Source: Thermofilaceae archaeon
GTDB lineage: Archaea; Thermoproteota; Thermoprotei; Thermofilales; Thermofilaceae
Length of the DNA stretch: 64,000 bases
Direction: 5' to 3'
NCBI GenBank assembly: GCA_025057995.1
Contig: JANXEW010000005.1
Location: 1 to 64,000, forward strand
In this document: positions 42,103-50,582 of the stretch, one piece after another
Numbering within the stretch: position 1 is the first letter of the stretch
Layout of the letters: the number at the start of each line of letters is the position of its first letter
Notes under the pieces: model-generated
Seen by the model: only the letters and a program-made list of their open reading frames with translations
Database searches by the model: none
Told to the model about the DNA's origin: nothing
Position numbers and translations under genes: made by a program

Positions 42103-44187
42103 TCACGCAGCGTTGGAAGCTTGATGAATCCTCCAGCCGTGAATGTCGTACGCGCATATGACGCCCGAGATGACTACAGCCTCTACGCCAGCACCCGGAA
42201 AGGTAGAGGCGCCAACAAGGTATAGTCCTTTCACAGGTGTCTTAAAGAAGGGTCTCCTCACTCCAATGGATTGATCTATACTATATATAGCCCCCTCAGG
42301 CATGAGCACGTACCGTTCAAACGTTTTAGGCGTCGCAGCCTCCATGAACTCGATGTGTTGGCTTAAGCCGGGTATCACTCTCTCCGCTTTAGCCACTAGA
42401 GTTCGAGCGACTTCTTCTTTCTTCTTAGAATACTCGGGAGTCCCCCTTTCAGGGAATTCGTGGTAGTCAGCTAGCGTGAGTATTGTAACGCTCGCTTTGT
42501 TCTTCGGCGCCATGCTAGGGTCAGCGTTCGAGTTGATGACGATTTCAACCCCATCATCCAGATTTTTAACTAGAGTCGGGTACATCGTCAAGTCCATGTC
42601 GACGCCGAGGAACACTAGGAAAGCTGAAGGAGACATCCTTAAACTCTTAACGTATTCGACGAAACTAGAGCTTAGATGTTTCTCGCCCACTAGCTCAAGG
42701 AAGGTGGTTTTAGCGTTAACGTTAGAGACGACGACGGGGCTCTTGTAAACTCTACCACCAGCTTCTACGCCTACCGTTTCTCCATTCTCGATTAGTATCC
42801 GATCGACCTTACTCCTTAGAAAGACTTTACCTCCCCTACCTTCAATATAGTTTCTCAAAACTTCAGCAAACCTTCCAGCGCCGTTTCTAGGCATGTAGCC
42901 GCCGTAAGCGTAGTACCCGTAAACGATTACAGCCGTCGAAGCTGGCGTCTTATCAGGCTCAGTCCCGAAGTAGCCGAGGAGAGCTGAGAGGAGGTTTTTC
43001 AGATCCGGGTCTACGAAGTACTCGTCTAAGAGCTCCTTATAGGACATGTTCATCAGTTTGTAGAAATTCGGGTGTTCCCTCGGGTAGTCGGACAGTTTCT
43101 TCTCGCCTAAGACTTTCGCTATAAGTTCAGCGGGCAGGGGGACGCCATAATACCTCGTATCGCTGTAGCATTCTTCAAAAGCTTTGCCCGAGTAGTCGAA
43201 AAACTCCTTTAGTCTCTCCTTCTCGCTGGGGAAGATACTCCCGAGAATCTGGATAAATTCTCGCAGGTCTTCAGGTTGATCGATAATCCGACCCTTGTAC
43301 GCGTACCTCACCCTGTTCTTAACGAACAACTCTTCTCTGGAGAGGCTCAGCTCCTTGAGCAGGTTGCTTACAGGACCCCCATCCCAAAGCCCGCTAACGT
43401 CTTCAACACCTGTATTGAAAGTATAGCCTAGCCTCTTAAAAGAGCTACAGTAACCGCCTACTTGGTAGTGCTGCTCTAAAACCAGCACCTTGTATCCCCA
43501 TTTCGCTAGCAAAGATGCGCACGTCAGACCTCCGATTCCAGCGCCTACTATTATTACGTCATACTCGTTCTCCCCCTTGGGTTTCCCCGGCTCAACTTTA
43601 ACGCTCCAATCGTACTTCTTGAACTCTCTCGTAGCATAGTATACTGGAAGCTTCAAAGGCAATATGACGGATAACGCTATCCCCACCGCTACCAGGATAT
43701 TGGAGACTATCGCTGCCGTCATCCCTTGATGAAACAGAAATAACAGCGAGCAGAGGAGGAATATCGCTGACCACGCCACGGTGATTAGCGAGTTCACAGC
43801 TATGAATATCGGATCACTCCAGTAAGCCTCAGGGTAGCTGGCGCGGGATATGTCAAGCGTATAAGGTCTCTTTAAAGCGATCGAGAATAAAGCCATACAG
43901 AAGAGAGCTAGATACCCGAGGAAGCCGCTATACTCTATGAAAAGCTTTGTTCCAGATACTAGAGTTACAGCTAACGCTACGCTAAAGTAGATGAAAGAAG
44001 CTAGATCCATTATTTTAAAAAGCCTGTCGCGAAACTCTAAGGCTACAAGGAATGCTACCGATGCGGTTGGGAGTAGCAAGCTTACTAACCCGTTAAAAGC
44101 GCTCAGCGACCAATACACGATCCACGGCGAGAAGGAAGCCAATATAGATATGAAACTGGGAAATCTTCTGCCTTTACTTTTACCCAT
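42103..44187 (-). CDS. Membrane domain fused to phytoene-desaturase/RetSat-like flavoenzyme
   Basis: 694 aa. Residues about 10-190 contain five to six membrane helices. After a charged linker (VKVEPGKPKGENEYD) the FAD motif VIIVGAGIGGLTCASLLAKWGYKVLVLEQHYQVGGYCSSF begins near 215 and the rest follows the CrtI/RetSat/carotenoid isomerase-like fold, ending with the second FAD contact GLYLVGASTFPGAGVEAVVISG. It may reduce or desaturate an isoprenoid, for example saturating archaeal lipid chains or handling carotenoids (inference). CrtI-type enzymes are usually only peripheral to the membrane, so the fused membrane domain is unusual. Monocistronic. Confidence 0.8.
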   Translation of the reverse strand: MGKSKGRRFPSFISILASFSPWIVYWSLSAFNGLVSLLLPTASVAFLVALEFRDRLFKIMDLASFIYFSVALAVTLVSGTKLFIEYSGFLGYLALFCMALFSIALKRPYTLDISRASYPEAYWSDPIFIAVNSLITVAWSAIFLLCSLLFLFHQGMTAAIVSNILVAVGIALSVILPLKLPVYYATREFKKYDWSVKVEPGKPKGENEYDVIIVGAGIGGLTCASLLAKWGYKVLVLEQHYQVGGYCSSFKRLGYTFNTGVEDVSGLWDGGPVSNLLKELSLSREELFVKNRVRYAYKGRIIDQPEDLREFIQILGSIFPSEKERLKEFFDYSGKAFEECYSDTRYYGVPLPAELIAKVLGEKKLSDYPREHPNFYKLMNMSYKELLDEYFVDPDLKNLLSALLGYFGTEPDKTPASTAVIVYGYYAYGGYMPRNGAGRFAEVLRNYIEGRGGKVFLRSKVDRILIENGETVGVEAGGRVYKSPVVVSNVNAKTTFLELVGEKHLSSSFVEYVKSLRMSPSAFLVFLGVDMDLTMYPTLVKNLDDGVEIVINSNADPSMAPKNKASVTILTLADYHEFPERGTPEYSKKKEEVARTLVAKAERVIPGLSQHIEFMEAATPKTFERYVLMPEGAIYSIDQSIGVRRPFFKTPVKGLYLVGASTFPGAGVEAVVISGVICAYDIHGWRIHQASNAA

Positions 44188-44841
44188 ATCTTACACCAAT
44201 GGTAATACAGTGAACTCTTACTTCAATAAAAACTTAAACTTCTTGCAACTTCGTAAAGTAACCTTAACGTGTTTACTAAGGTAAGGCTCTAAGTAAGATT
44301 CATCTTAGCAATCCAAGTCTAGCCAACACATACGACGTCGTAAAAGTCGCTTTTACTTCCGGGAACGGAATTTAAGTTCGCCGCAGCTTCGAAGAGGAAA
44401 GCAAGGATCGTATAATCTAGCGCGAGAAAACGAAACATTAGTTCGAGCAGAAGATCGTTGATCTTGGAGGTGTACGGAGGATTGAAACTCGCTCACATAT
44501 CCAAAGTGAAAGGAGTGATAACGTTGGAGAAAGTTCTGCGCTTCGGGTTTAAGGCTTTGACGCCGCTACTAAGGAAGGGCATTGGATTGGAGAGCTACAG
44601 GCTCCACCTTCGAGAAAGGTGTGTGATAAATTTAGTTTAATTATATATTCTTCGATAAGATAATAAAGCATATTCATTCTACGTTTAGTTCGATTTATTA
44701 AAAAATTTAAATTTTCATTCAAACAATTTCGCAATAATTTATTTATTAGTTATTATTAATTTTTACCAATTTTTAAATTTCTAATCTTTAACGACTACCT
44801 ATTAAACGTAACGCTTTAATAGATGTTTGAGTTGAGACTAT
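44188..44841. other. AT-rich spacer before the zinc-ribbon gene
   Basis: About 650 bp. A 60-codon open frame at 44458-44640 has no recognisable similarity and I do not call it. AAGATC/GATCTT (44451-44465) is a small dyad. Positions 44640-44800 are extremely AT-rich and likely hold the promoter of the following two-gene operon. Confidence 0.35.
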
Positions 44842-45201
44842 GTGTCGCAACCATCTCTACGTGCTAAGCAAGTTAAACTTAACTGCAAACAGTGTAGCGA
44901 GGAGTCCATCGTAGCCATCAATCGAGAAGGTCTCCACGCGTTCATCTGCCCCTACTGTGGTCAACCCCACCTGCTTCTTATAGACCCCAATTTAGGAGTC
45001 AGGGATTTCCGACAGGTTAGTTCTGTTCCAGCTAGAAGACCATTCGACATAGCTAGGATACGGGTGAAAGATGAGTCTCTCATACCAGTAACGTTGAAGC
45101 CCTTCTGGGAGATGCTTAAGCGCGGCATCCTCCCACCGAACCTAGAGGATGGTTTAGCGGCTTTACAGGCTCTAGGACTACTGGAGATTGAGGGGGAGTA
45201 G
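44842..45201 (+). CDS. Small zinc-ribbon protein
   Basis: 119 aa. NCKQCSEESIVAINREGLHAFICPYCG gives a C-x2-C...C-x2-C zinc ribbon in the first 45 residues. The remainder (RPFDIARIRVKDESLIPVTLKPFWEMLKRGILPPNLEDGLAALQALGLLEIEGE) is a small helical part. I do not recognise a family. The GTG start at 44842 is used because the overlapping ATG is out of frame. It ends two bases before methyltransferase paralogue 2 and its last codons supply that gene's ribosome site, so the two are coupled and may interact. Confidence 0.75.
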   Translation: MSQPSLRAKQVKLNCKQCSEESIVAINREGLHAFICPYCGQPHLLLIDPNLGVRDFRQVSSVPARRPFDIARIRVKDESLIPVTLKPFWEMLKRGILPPNLEDGLAALQALGLLEIEGE

Positions 45202-45203
45202 GT

Positions 45204-46160
45204 TTGTCTAAATCCTATATTTTAAGGAAGTTTCTCAGCGATCCTGGCGAAGCGTTACAGATGTGGAAGAGAGCTAGGGAAGTTGACAGCTATGTAACAT
45301 GGAGGCTGTACACGACCCTCAAAGAGACCGGTCTACTGCAGAAGCTTCAGGAGAAACCTTGGTGGGAGTTTGCTGATAGAGACCTGGCAAGGTGGGTTTG
45401 CGACATCTTGGTGGAGAAAGGTTATGCGAGGAGATCAGGCGACGTTATAAGCGTCTCGTCAGCCCCTGAACGCCCCCAAATAACGACTATGGATGCGGCT
45501 GATCTAGCTCCAGTCGTCGACAGAGTGATGACACTACTTCCGCGCGCCTTGGAGACGGGGGAAAAACCGAACTTATTCGAGGAGAAAGCGTACTACTCGA
45601 AGGTGGCTGGAAGCTTAGTTTACAAGGCGATAATAGAGGCCGCTATTGAGGAAATGGGGCTTAGCAGGCTCAGTAGCGAAGCGGTTGTAGCGGACGTTTT
45701 TTCTAGAATTGGAACTTCGGTGATGACCCTCCTTGAGATGACTCCTGCACGCGTCATAGCTGTCGAGCCTCAACCTGAAAACATTGAAGTCATCAAAAGG
45801 ACTGTAAGGCTCTCAGGGCAGGAGAACAGGGTTTCCTTCGTTCAAGCTTCGCCAGAAGAAATGGTGCTCCCCGAGAAAGTGGATGTCGTTTTCATGGCGA
45901 ACGTGATCCACTGGATCATGAATCCCCGTTTAGCTCTAGTTAGAGCCAGGGAAAACTTGAAGGAAAAGGGGAGCGTGAGAATAATACAACAAGTTTACGA
46001 GGGGACTGGGTTAACAGTACCTTTCATCCACTACTTTTTCGGAGCTGTCCGACCTCCACCGACAAAGGAGGAGTTGATAAGGCTTATACGAGATGTTAAC
46101 CTTAAAGTTGAGAGGCAATTAGGCTCCTTTGGCATTGTCGCGCTACGAGCGACCCTTTAA
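45204..46160 (+). CDS. Winged-helix/Rossmann methyltransferase-like protein, paralogue 2
   Basis: 318 aa, collinear with paralogues 1 and 3. The winged-helix part reads SYVTWRLYTTLKETGLLQKLQEKPWWEFADRDLARWVCDILVEKGYARR. Motif I is VADVFSRIGTSVMTLLE, motif II RVIAVEPQPENIEV, motif IV KVDVVFMANVIHWIMNPRLALVRA. The SAM loop lacks GxGxG, as in its relatives. TTG start at 45204 has AGGGGGAG (45191-45198) upstream. It is coupled to the zinc-ribbon gene. Confidence 0.75.
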   Translation: MSKSYILRKFLSDPGEALQMWKRAREVDSYVTWRLYTTLKETGLLQKLQEKPWWEFADRDLARWVCDILVEKGYARRSGDVISVSSAPERPQITTMDAADLAPVVDRVMTLLPRALETGEKPNLFEEKAYYSKVAGSLVYKAIIEAAIEEMGLSRLSSEAVVADVFSRIGTSVMTLLEMTPARVIAVEPQPENIEVIKRTVRLSGQENRVSFVQASPEEMVLPEKVDVVFMANVIHWIMNPRLALVRARENLKEKGSVRIIQQVYEGTGLTVPFIHYFFGAVRPPPTKEELIRLIRDVNLKVERQLGSFGIVALRATL

Positions 46161-46421
46161 CTACCTAGCCTACAAAGTTGAGGAACGACAGGTTTTGGAA
46201 CAGGTGGTTTAAACTACGAATTTCGACAGTAGCTGTAAATATCAACTTGAACTATTTAAACAGCTTTATCATAGTAGTGCCTTGTCTCTCTTCATGAAAC
46301 AAAGTTAACTTTAGCACCACTGTAAGTGTATAACTTTCCACGCACAATTCCATCCCTGAGAGGACATGAGCCTCTAGTCACAGCTTTTAAGTACGACCTT
46401 TACGTCTCCTTGCGTTAACTT

Positions 46422-47384
46422 TTACACGGGTTTCGCTTTTACGATGACTATACCGAAAGCCTCTGTCCACTTTTCAATTTTGAAACCTGAGTTTCTTAAA
46501 CTCTCGCGAAGCTCTCGGCTGGTGGGAGGCGCCCTATAGGCTCCTAGGAGGTAGTCCGGGAGGCACGTGACGAGACCGGCTGAAGAGTAGGTGGATTGAA
46601 TCATTGATAGAAAACCATCCTCGAGTATACACTTGTGCGCTCTATTCAAGGCTAGCCTCGGGTTAGGAGTCCAGTGGAGTATGTCGGCCATGAAGACCGC
46701 GTCAGCCTTCTCCGGTAGCTCAAGTTCTTCAGGAGCCGATTGTATGAGTTTAACCCTATCGGCTTGACCCGCTACCTTTAACGCGTGTTCTTGTACTAGG
46801 ATGTTATCACGGTAAGGGTCTACTGAGATGATGCGCGCACGAGTTGTTTCAAGTAACACCATCGTGGAAGTACCGATCCGAGAGAGAACATCAACTATTA
46901 CGTTATTCTCGTTCAACTCGTTCAACCCGGTCTCCTTCACGGTCACTTCTATCATGAGTCGATAGGCCAAGTTTCCAATAACTTTCGCGTAAGCAGCCCT
47001 CTCCGCCGCAAGGTTGGGTTTCTCTCCTGTCAACAAAACTTTCGGTATAGATGCCATGGCTCTCTCTATTACGGGGACTAGGTCCGCTGCCTCCTTCGTC
47101 GTTATTGTAGGATGCTCCGGTTTTCCAGTGACCTTAATGGTATCACCCATCCATTTCGCATAACCCTCTTCGACAAGTATGTCGCAAACCCATCTAGCGA
47201 GATCCCTGTCTGCAAACTTCCACCACGGTTGCTCTTGAAGCATACCTAGGAAACCGTTCTCATCCAATGTTAAATAGAGCCTCCATACGATGTAGCGCGA
47301 AAGCTCATTACTCACCCGTAAGACACGGAGTGCTTCACGAGGGTTTCCCAAGATCTTCCTTATCATAAAACTACTTAAAGCCAT
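46422..47384 (-). CDS. Winged-helix/Rossmann methyltransferase-like protein, paralogue 3
   Basis: About 320 aa. Opens MALSSFMIRKILGNPREALRVLRVSNELSRYIVWRLYLTL, clearly matching paralogue 1 (MSLSSYILRRFLRNPREAL). Motif I is VDVLSRIGTSTMVLLE, followed by RIISVDPYRDNILV and KADAVFMADILHWTPNPRLAL. ATG 47384 is preferred to TTG 47399 because it aligns with the paralogues and GGGGGTGGT lies just upstream of it. It is convergent with paralogue 2, 261 bp apart, consistent with an inverted local duplication. Confidence 0.75.
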   Translation of the reverse strand: MALSSFMIRKILGNPREALRVLRVSNELSRYIVWRLYLTLDENGFLGMLQEQPWWKFADRDLARWVCDILVEEGYAKWMGDTIKVTGKPEHPTITTKEAADLVPVIERAMASIPKVLLTGEKPNLAAERAAYAKVIGNLAYRLMIEVTVKETGLNELNENNVIVDVLSRIGTSTMVLLETTRARIISVDPYRDNILVQEHALKVAGQADRVKLIQSAPEELELPEKADAVFMADILHWTPNPRLALNRAHKCILEDGFLSMIQSTYSSAGLVTCLPDYLLGAYRAPPTSRELRESLRNSGFKIEKWTEAFGIVIVKAKPV

Positions 47385-47704
47385 TCGTACCACCCCCAAT
47401 TTTTCAGAAACTCAGGATCGCCTAAACTCGAAGATTCATCCCCAACTCTAACTAAACCGGTAAACTTTCCGAGCTTTATGAACATCGTTCACCGGGCTAT
47501 GTTTTTTAAGTATTTATGTTTTTCAATCCGGTTTTGAAAACCTTAGACTGTTTAAGATGTGACTTGTAACCCATTGAATCAAGCCTATGTTGTGCTTTAA
47601 TGTTCAACAAATCCCATTATTGAACGTTTTGCGGTAGGCTCGAGAAGAGCGAGCGCTTTAAACGTCCAAGAGCTTTAAATTACTACCTCTAATGTTGAGT
47701 CTAT
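47385..47704. other. Divergent spacer, no gene seen
   Basis: About 320 bp between methyltransferase paralogue 3 and the 148-aa orphan gene. TATTTATG at 47511-47518 is a possible promoter core for the minus strand, and TTTAAATTAC at 47670-47679, 27-30 bp before ATG 47705, is a good one for the plus strand and suggests a leaderless transcript. Confidence 0.4.
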
Positions 47705-48151
47705 ATGATTTACGCGTGTGTACGTGCTCTTGGGGATTTTGAGGAATGCGAAGTCTTGTGCGAACCCGTGGACGGTTGGATCTGGGTCAGGTGCGAGGAT
47801 GTGGGAGCCCTCATGCGTACGTTGGCACGGCTGATATCTAAAGGTCGCGACCCAGGATACGTTTACACTGTTAAGGGTGAAGCTGTGGATGTATTCGAAC
47901 TTGATAAAGCTGATTTAAGCGGATTGTTAGATGGTGAGGTATTGTTCACCTGTAAAGATCCAACTAGAGCGATAATGAAGCTGATAAAGCTCGGAGCCAA
48001 GCGAGCAACCTACCGTGAAGGGGTGCTAGTAGCCGTATTGAACAACGTTCAGATTGAGGAAGTTTTACGGGAGGGGATTGTGCCGGTAGTGTGGCGGAAG
48101 AAAGGATCCGAAAGAGAGGGGGCACATAACATTAGTCGACTACTTCGGTAA
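47705..48151 (+). CDS. Protein of unknown function
   Basis: 148 aa, soluble, mixed alpha/beta, beginning MIYACVRALGDFEECEVLCEP. Two similar halves seem possible, each with a strand-helix pattern (VRCEDVGALMRTLARLISKGRDPGYVYTV and FTCKDPTRAIMKLIKLGAKRATYREGVLVAVL). No catalytic motif was recognised. The start has a TATA-like TTTAAATTAC 27-30 bp upstream, supporting a leaderless mRNA. The pattern of Cys and Asp residues does not suggest a metal site. Neighbours give no clear hint. Confidence 0.65.
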   Translation: MIYACVRALGDFEECEVLCEPVDGWIWVRCEDVGALMRTLARLISKGRDPGYVYTVKGEAVDVFELDKADLSGLLDGEVLFTCKDPTRAIMKLIKLGAKRATYREGVLVAVLNNVQIEEVLREGIVPVVWRKKGSEREGAHNISRLLR

Positions 48152-48190
48152 AGGTTAAGCTGAAGCTCGAGAGGCAAATATTCGAAAAAG

Positions 48191-48709
48191 TTAACTTTCA
48201 TGCCTGCATTTAGCATAGAATAGTATTTTCTCAGCAAGTTCTTTCATTTCTTCTAGGTGAAACTTGGATAAGTCATCTACTGAGTTAAACTTGTTCACGT
48301 TGAAAACCATAAAGTAGGCTACGGGCAGCATACCTAGGTTTAAACACAGGAGCCTTAGCTCGCTTAAAACGCTGCACCCTCCCTGTCCTGCTGAGACAGT
48401 AACGAGACCAACAGGTAAGCCCTCATACTCGTCGCGCAAAGTGTCGAGAAGAAGCTTTAGTTCACCCGGATAGCTCCTGTTGTACTCAGGGGATACTATC
48501 ACTAGGGCGTCGGAGGAGGTGATAACCTTTCGGAAGTTTTCCACGAGCACGTTGCCGTCGCCTCGGCGGGTGAAGCTTAGGGGGTATTCTCTCACGTCCA
48601 CTAGCACAACTTCTAGACCCAGTTTACGGAGATAGTTTACGACAAAGTTAGCCACTAGCTCAGATCTACGCCCTTCTCTACCGGTCCCCAAGATAACCGT
48701 AACCCGCAT
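48191..48709 (-). CDS. NADPH-dependent FMN reductase
   Basis: 172 aa, flavodoxin-like. VILGTGREGRRSELVANFVVNYL opens the protein; DALVIVSPEYNRSYPGELKLLLDTL is the diagnostic FMN-binding block and GLVTVSAGQGG the third loop. It reduces FMN or a quinone/azo-type acceptor with NADPH. It diverges from the corrinoid protein gene with only 104 bp between, so supplying electrons to re-reduce inactive Co(II) corrinoid is a reasonable hypothesis from context. Confidence 0.88.
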   Translation of the reverse strand: MRVTVILGTGREGRRSELVANFVVNYLRKLGLEVVLVDVREYPLSFTRRGDGNVLVENFRKVITSSDALVIVSPEYNRSYPGELKLLLDTLRDEYEGLPVGLVTVSAGQGGCSVLSELRLLCLNLGMLPVAYFMVFNVNKFNSVDDLSKFHLEEMKELAEKILFYAKCRHES

Positions 48710-48813
48710 AGTACCAATTTCACTGAAAGTTATTTAAATGATCCTAAATACCTTTGGTTAAACAAGCTAGCGTAGCGAGCGGCGAGGACTTTCGAGATCC
48801 ATAGAGTCGTTTA

Positions 48814-49488
48814 ATGCGACAGCACCCATATATACTCGCGTTAGGTAGCTTGCTAATGGCTGAGGCAATCTACGAGTACGCATCTAGTTTTCGCCCTTTT
48901 GACGTGGAAAGGGAGGTCAGGAGGTTAGTTAGCGAGGGGGTTGACCCTAAGTTGATTCTAGAACTTTTGCGTAAAGCTTTGCTCAACGCATATCAGCTTT
49001 ACCGGCAGGGTGTCTACGGTTTACCCCACCTTTCAGCCATGGTTACGACTTTCCATATGGCTTTAGAAGCGATGGGTGACAAGTTTCATCCTAGCGAAAA
49101 TGCACCTAAGGTTCTGATGGGTACTCTCGGTTCAATCCATTACATTGGAAAAGATATAATCAAATGCTTCTACATCGCTGAAGGTTTCAACGTCCTGGAT
49201 TTAGGCGAAAACCTTCTCGCAGAGGATTTCATTAAAGGTATAGAGTTTTTCAAACCTCACGTTGTTGCTTTATCGATCTTCCTTACGAACGTTTTAAACG
49301 AATTAGAGAAGATCGTCTCCTTTCTTGAAGAAAAAGAGTTGAGGAGAGAAGTGAAAATTATAATCGGTGGCGCGGTGGCGAACGAGCACATAGCTCGAAA
49401 GTACAGGGTTGACGGGTGGGGGAGAGATCCAGGCGAAGCTGTGAAACTTGTTTACGAGATGCTTGAGAAGATCGGTGGTGAGAAGTGA
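48814..49488 (+). CDS. Corrinoid (cobalamin-binding) methyl carrier protein with altered motif
   Basis: 224 aa with the two-domain layout of MtaC/MtbC-type proteins: a helical cap (residues about 1-95) and a B12-binding Rossmann domain. The cobalamin motif reads GTLGSIHYIGKDII: the axial His is H109 and G112 is kept, but the usual Asp of D-x-H-x2-G is Ser107. VALSIFLTNVLNELEKIVSFLEE and KIIIGGAVANEHIARKYRVDGWGRDPGEAV complete the fold. It should shuttle a methyl group between two methyltransferases. Its GTGA overlap with the next gene couples them. Confidence 0.87.
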   Translation: MRQHPYILALGSLLMAEAIYEYASSFRPFDVEREVRRLVSEGVDPKLILELLRKALLNAYQLYRQGVYGLPHLSAMVTTFHMALEAMGDKFHPSENAPKVLMGTLGSIHYIGKDIIKCFYIAEGFNVLDLGENLLAEDFIKGIEFFKPHVVALSIFLTNVLNELEKIVSFLEEKELRREVKIIIGGAVANEHIARKYRVDGWGRDPGEAVKLVYEMLEKIGGEK

Positions 49489-50582
49489 GTGAAATTACCG
49501 GTTTAGAAAGGGCTTACACGTACCTGAAGGGGAAACGTCCGGATAAAATGCCTTTATGGCATGACTCTATGTACTTAGCTTGGAAGCTGTCCGGAGTCTC
49601 CGACTTAAGGGATTATGTGATTAATCCTGAAGCTATAGCTCGTGGCTACGAAAGATACGTAGAACAATTTAAAGTTGATATCACGGGAGCCTATTTGGAT
49701 CAATGGGCTCTCTACGAGGTTCTAGGAGCTGAAGTTGAAATTCTCCCCCATGTCGTCCAGCCAAAAACTCCTTCCTGGAGGTATAGGCCTGATCGAGGCG
49801 TTTACGAGAAGTTTAGAGATGTAGATGACTTGGATAAGTATGATCCGCGTAGAGGGCGGAGGGCTGCTGCACTATTTAAAGCATGGGGAATTTTGATGGA
49901 TAGGTTTGGTGACAAGGTTCTATTCAGGCAGGGGATACCGGGTCCAGCAGCCACCCTTGCACTTGTAGTGGGCACGCCTGAGATCATGCGGGATGTGATG
50001 ATCTTTCCAGGCCTCCTGGATGAACTTCGGGAGCTTCTTCTAGGACCGGTGATGGATTGGACTGTACAGGTATCCGTAATGCTTGTCGAAGCAGTAGATT
50101 ACCAGAATTTTAACATGAGCTTCGTGACATACGATCGATCCTTCCTCGACCCAGAACTTAGGAAGTGGCTCGCATCGATAGATCTCGAGTTTCTCAAGCG
50201 TGTGAGAAACGAAATTGGATGGAACGTTCCCGTCACAACACACGTGTGCAGTTACGACCCCGATCTAGACTTCATATACGAGCATTTCGGTAAAATGGTG
50301 AACGAGCTCCAATTCTACTCTCCCGGTTCAACCTACCCGCTTGGAGAAGCTGTTCAAAAGTTTGGGGGTAGGATCCCGCTTTGCGCTGGCATCGATCACC
50401 TTGGAACACTCTACGCAGGCACTAGACGGGAGGTTGAAGAGATGGTGAAGCGTTCCATAGAGCTTGGTAAAGAGTGTGAAACGTTCGCGCTAGGACCAGG
50501 TTGTGGCTTGGCGCTTGGAACTCCGCTCGAGAATGTGAAGTTGCTAGCTGAGCTACGAGACACGTACGGTGTTTGGAGTTGA
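49485..50582 (+). CDS. UroD-type cobalamin-dependent methyltransferase
   Basis: 365 aa with the uroporphyrinogen-decarboxylase TIM-barrel fold. The zinc motif of MtaA/MtbA-like methyltransferases is visible as THVCSYDP (H-x-C) and LCAGIDHLG (second Cys). True UroD enzymes lack this, so a methyl transfer role with the adjacent corrinoid protein is much likelier. It could demethylate the substrate or pass the methyl to a thiol/other acceptor. GTG start overlaps the corrinoid gene stop (GTGA), and its end overlaps the carrier gene by 10 bp, forming one operon of three genes. Confidence 0.87.
   Translation: MSEITGLERAYTYLKGKRPDKMPLWHDSMYLAWKLSGVSDLRDYVINPEAIARGYERYVEQFKVDITGAYLDQWALYEVLGAEVEILPHVVQPKTPSWRYRPDRGVYEKFRDVDDLDKYDPRRGRRAAALFKAWGILMDRFGDKVLFRQGIPGPAATLALVVGTPEIMRDVMIFPGLLDELRELLLGPVMDWTVQVSVMLVEAVDYQNFNMSFVTYDRSFLDPELRKWLASIDLEFLKRVRNEIGWNVPVTTHVCSYDPDLDFIYEHFGKMVNELQFYSPGSTYPLGEAVQKFGGRIPLCAGIDHLGTLYAGTRREVEEMVKRSIELGKECETFALGPGCGLALGTPLENVKLLAELRDTYGVWS

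Noticed and set aside
44458-44640. 60-codon open frame in the AT-rich spacer
   Set aside because: No recognisable similarity and only a TTG start; it overlaps an opposing frame of the same length. It could be a real small gene but I cannot support it.
49485-50582. True uroporphyrinogen decarboxylase (haem synthesis)
   Set aside because: The HxC...C zinc motif and the adjacent corrinoid protein and transporter fit methyltransferase relatives instead.
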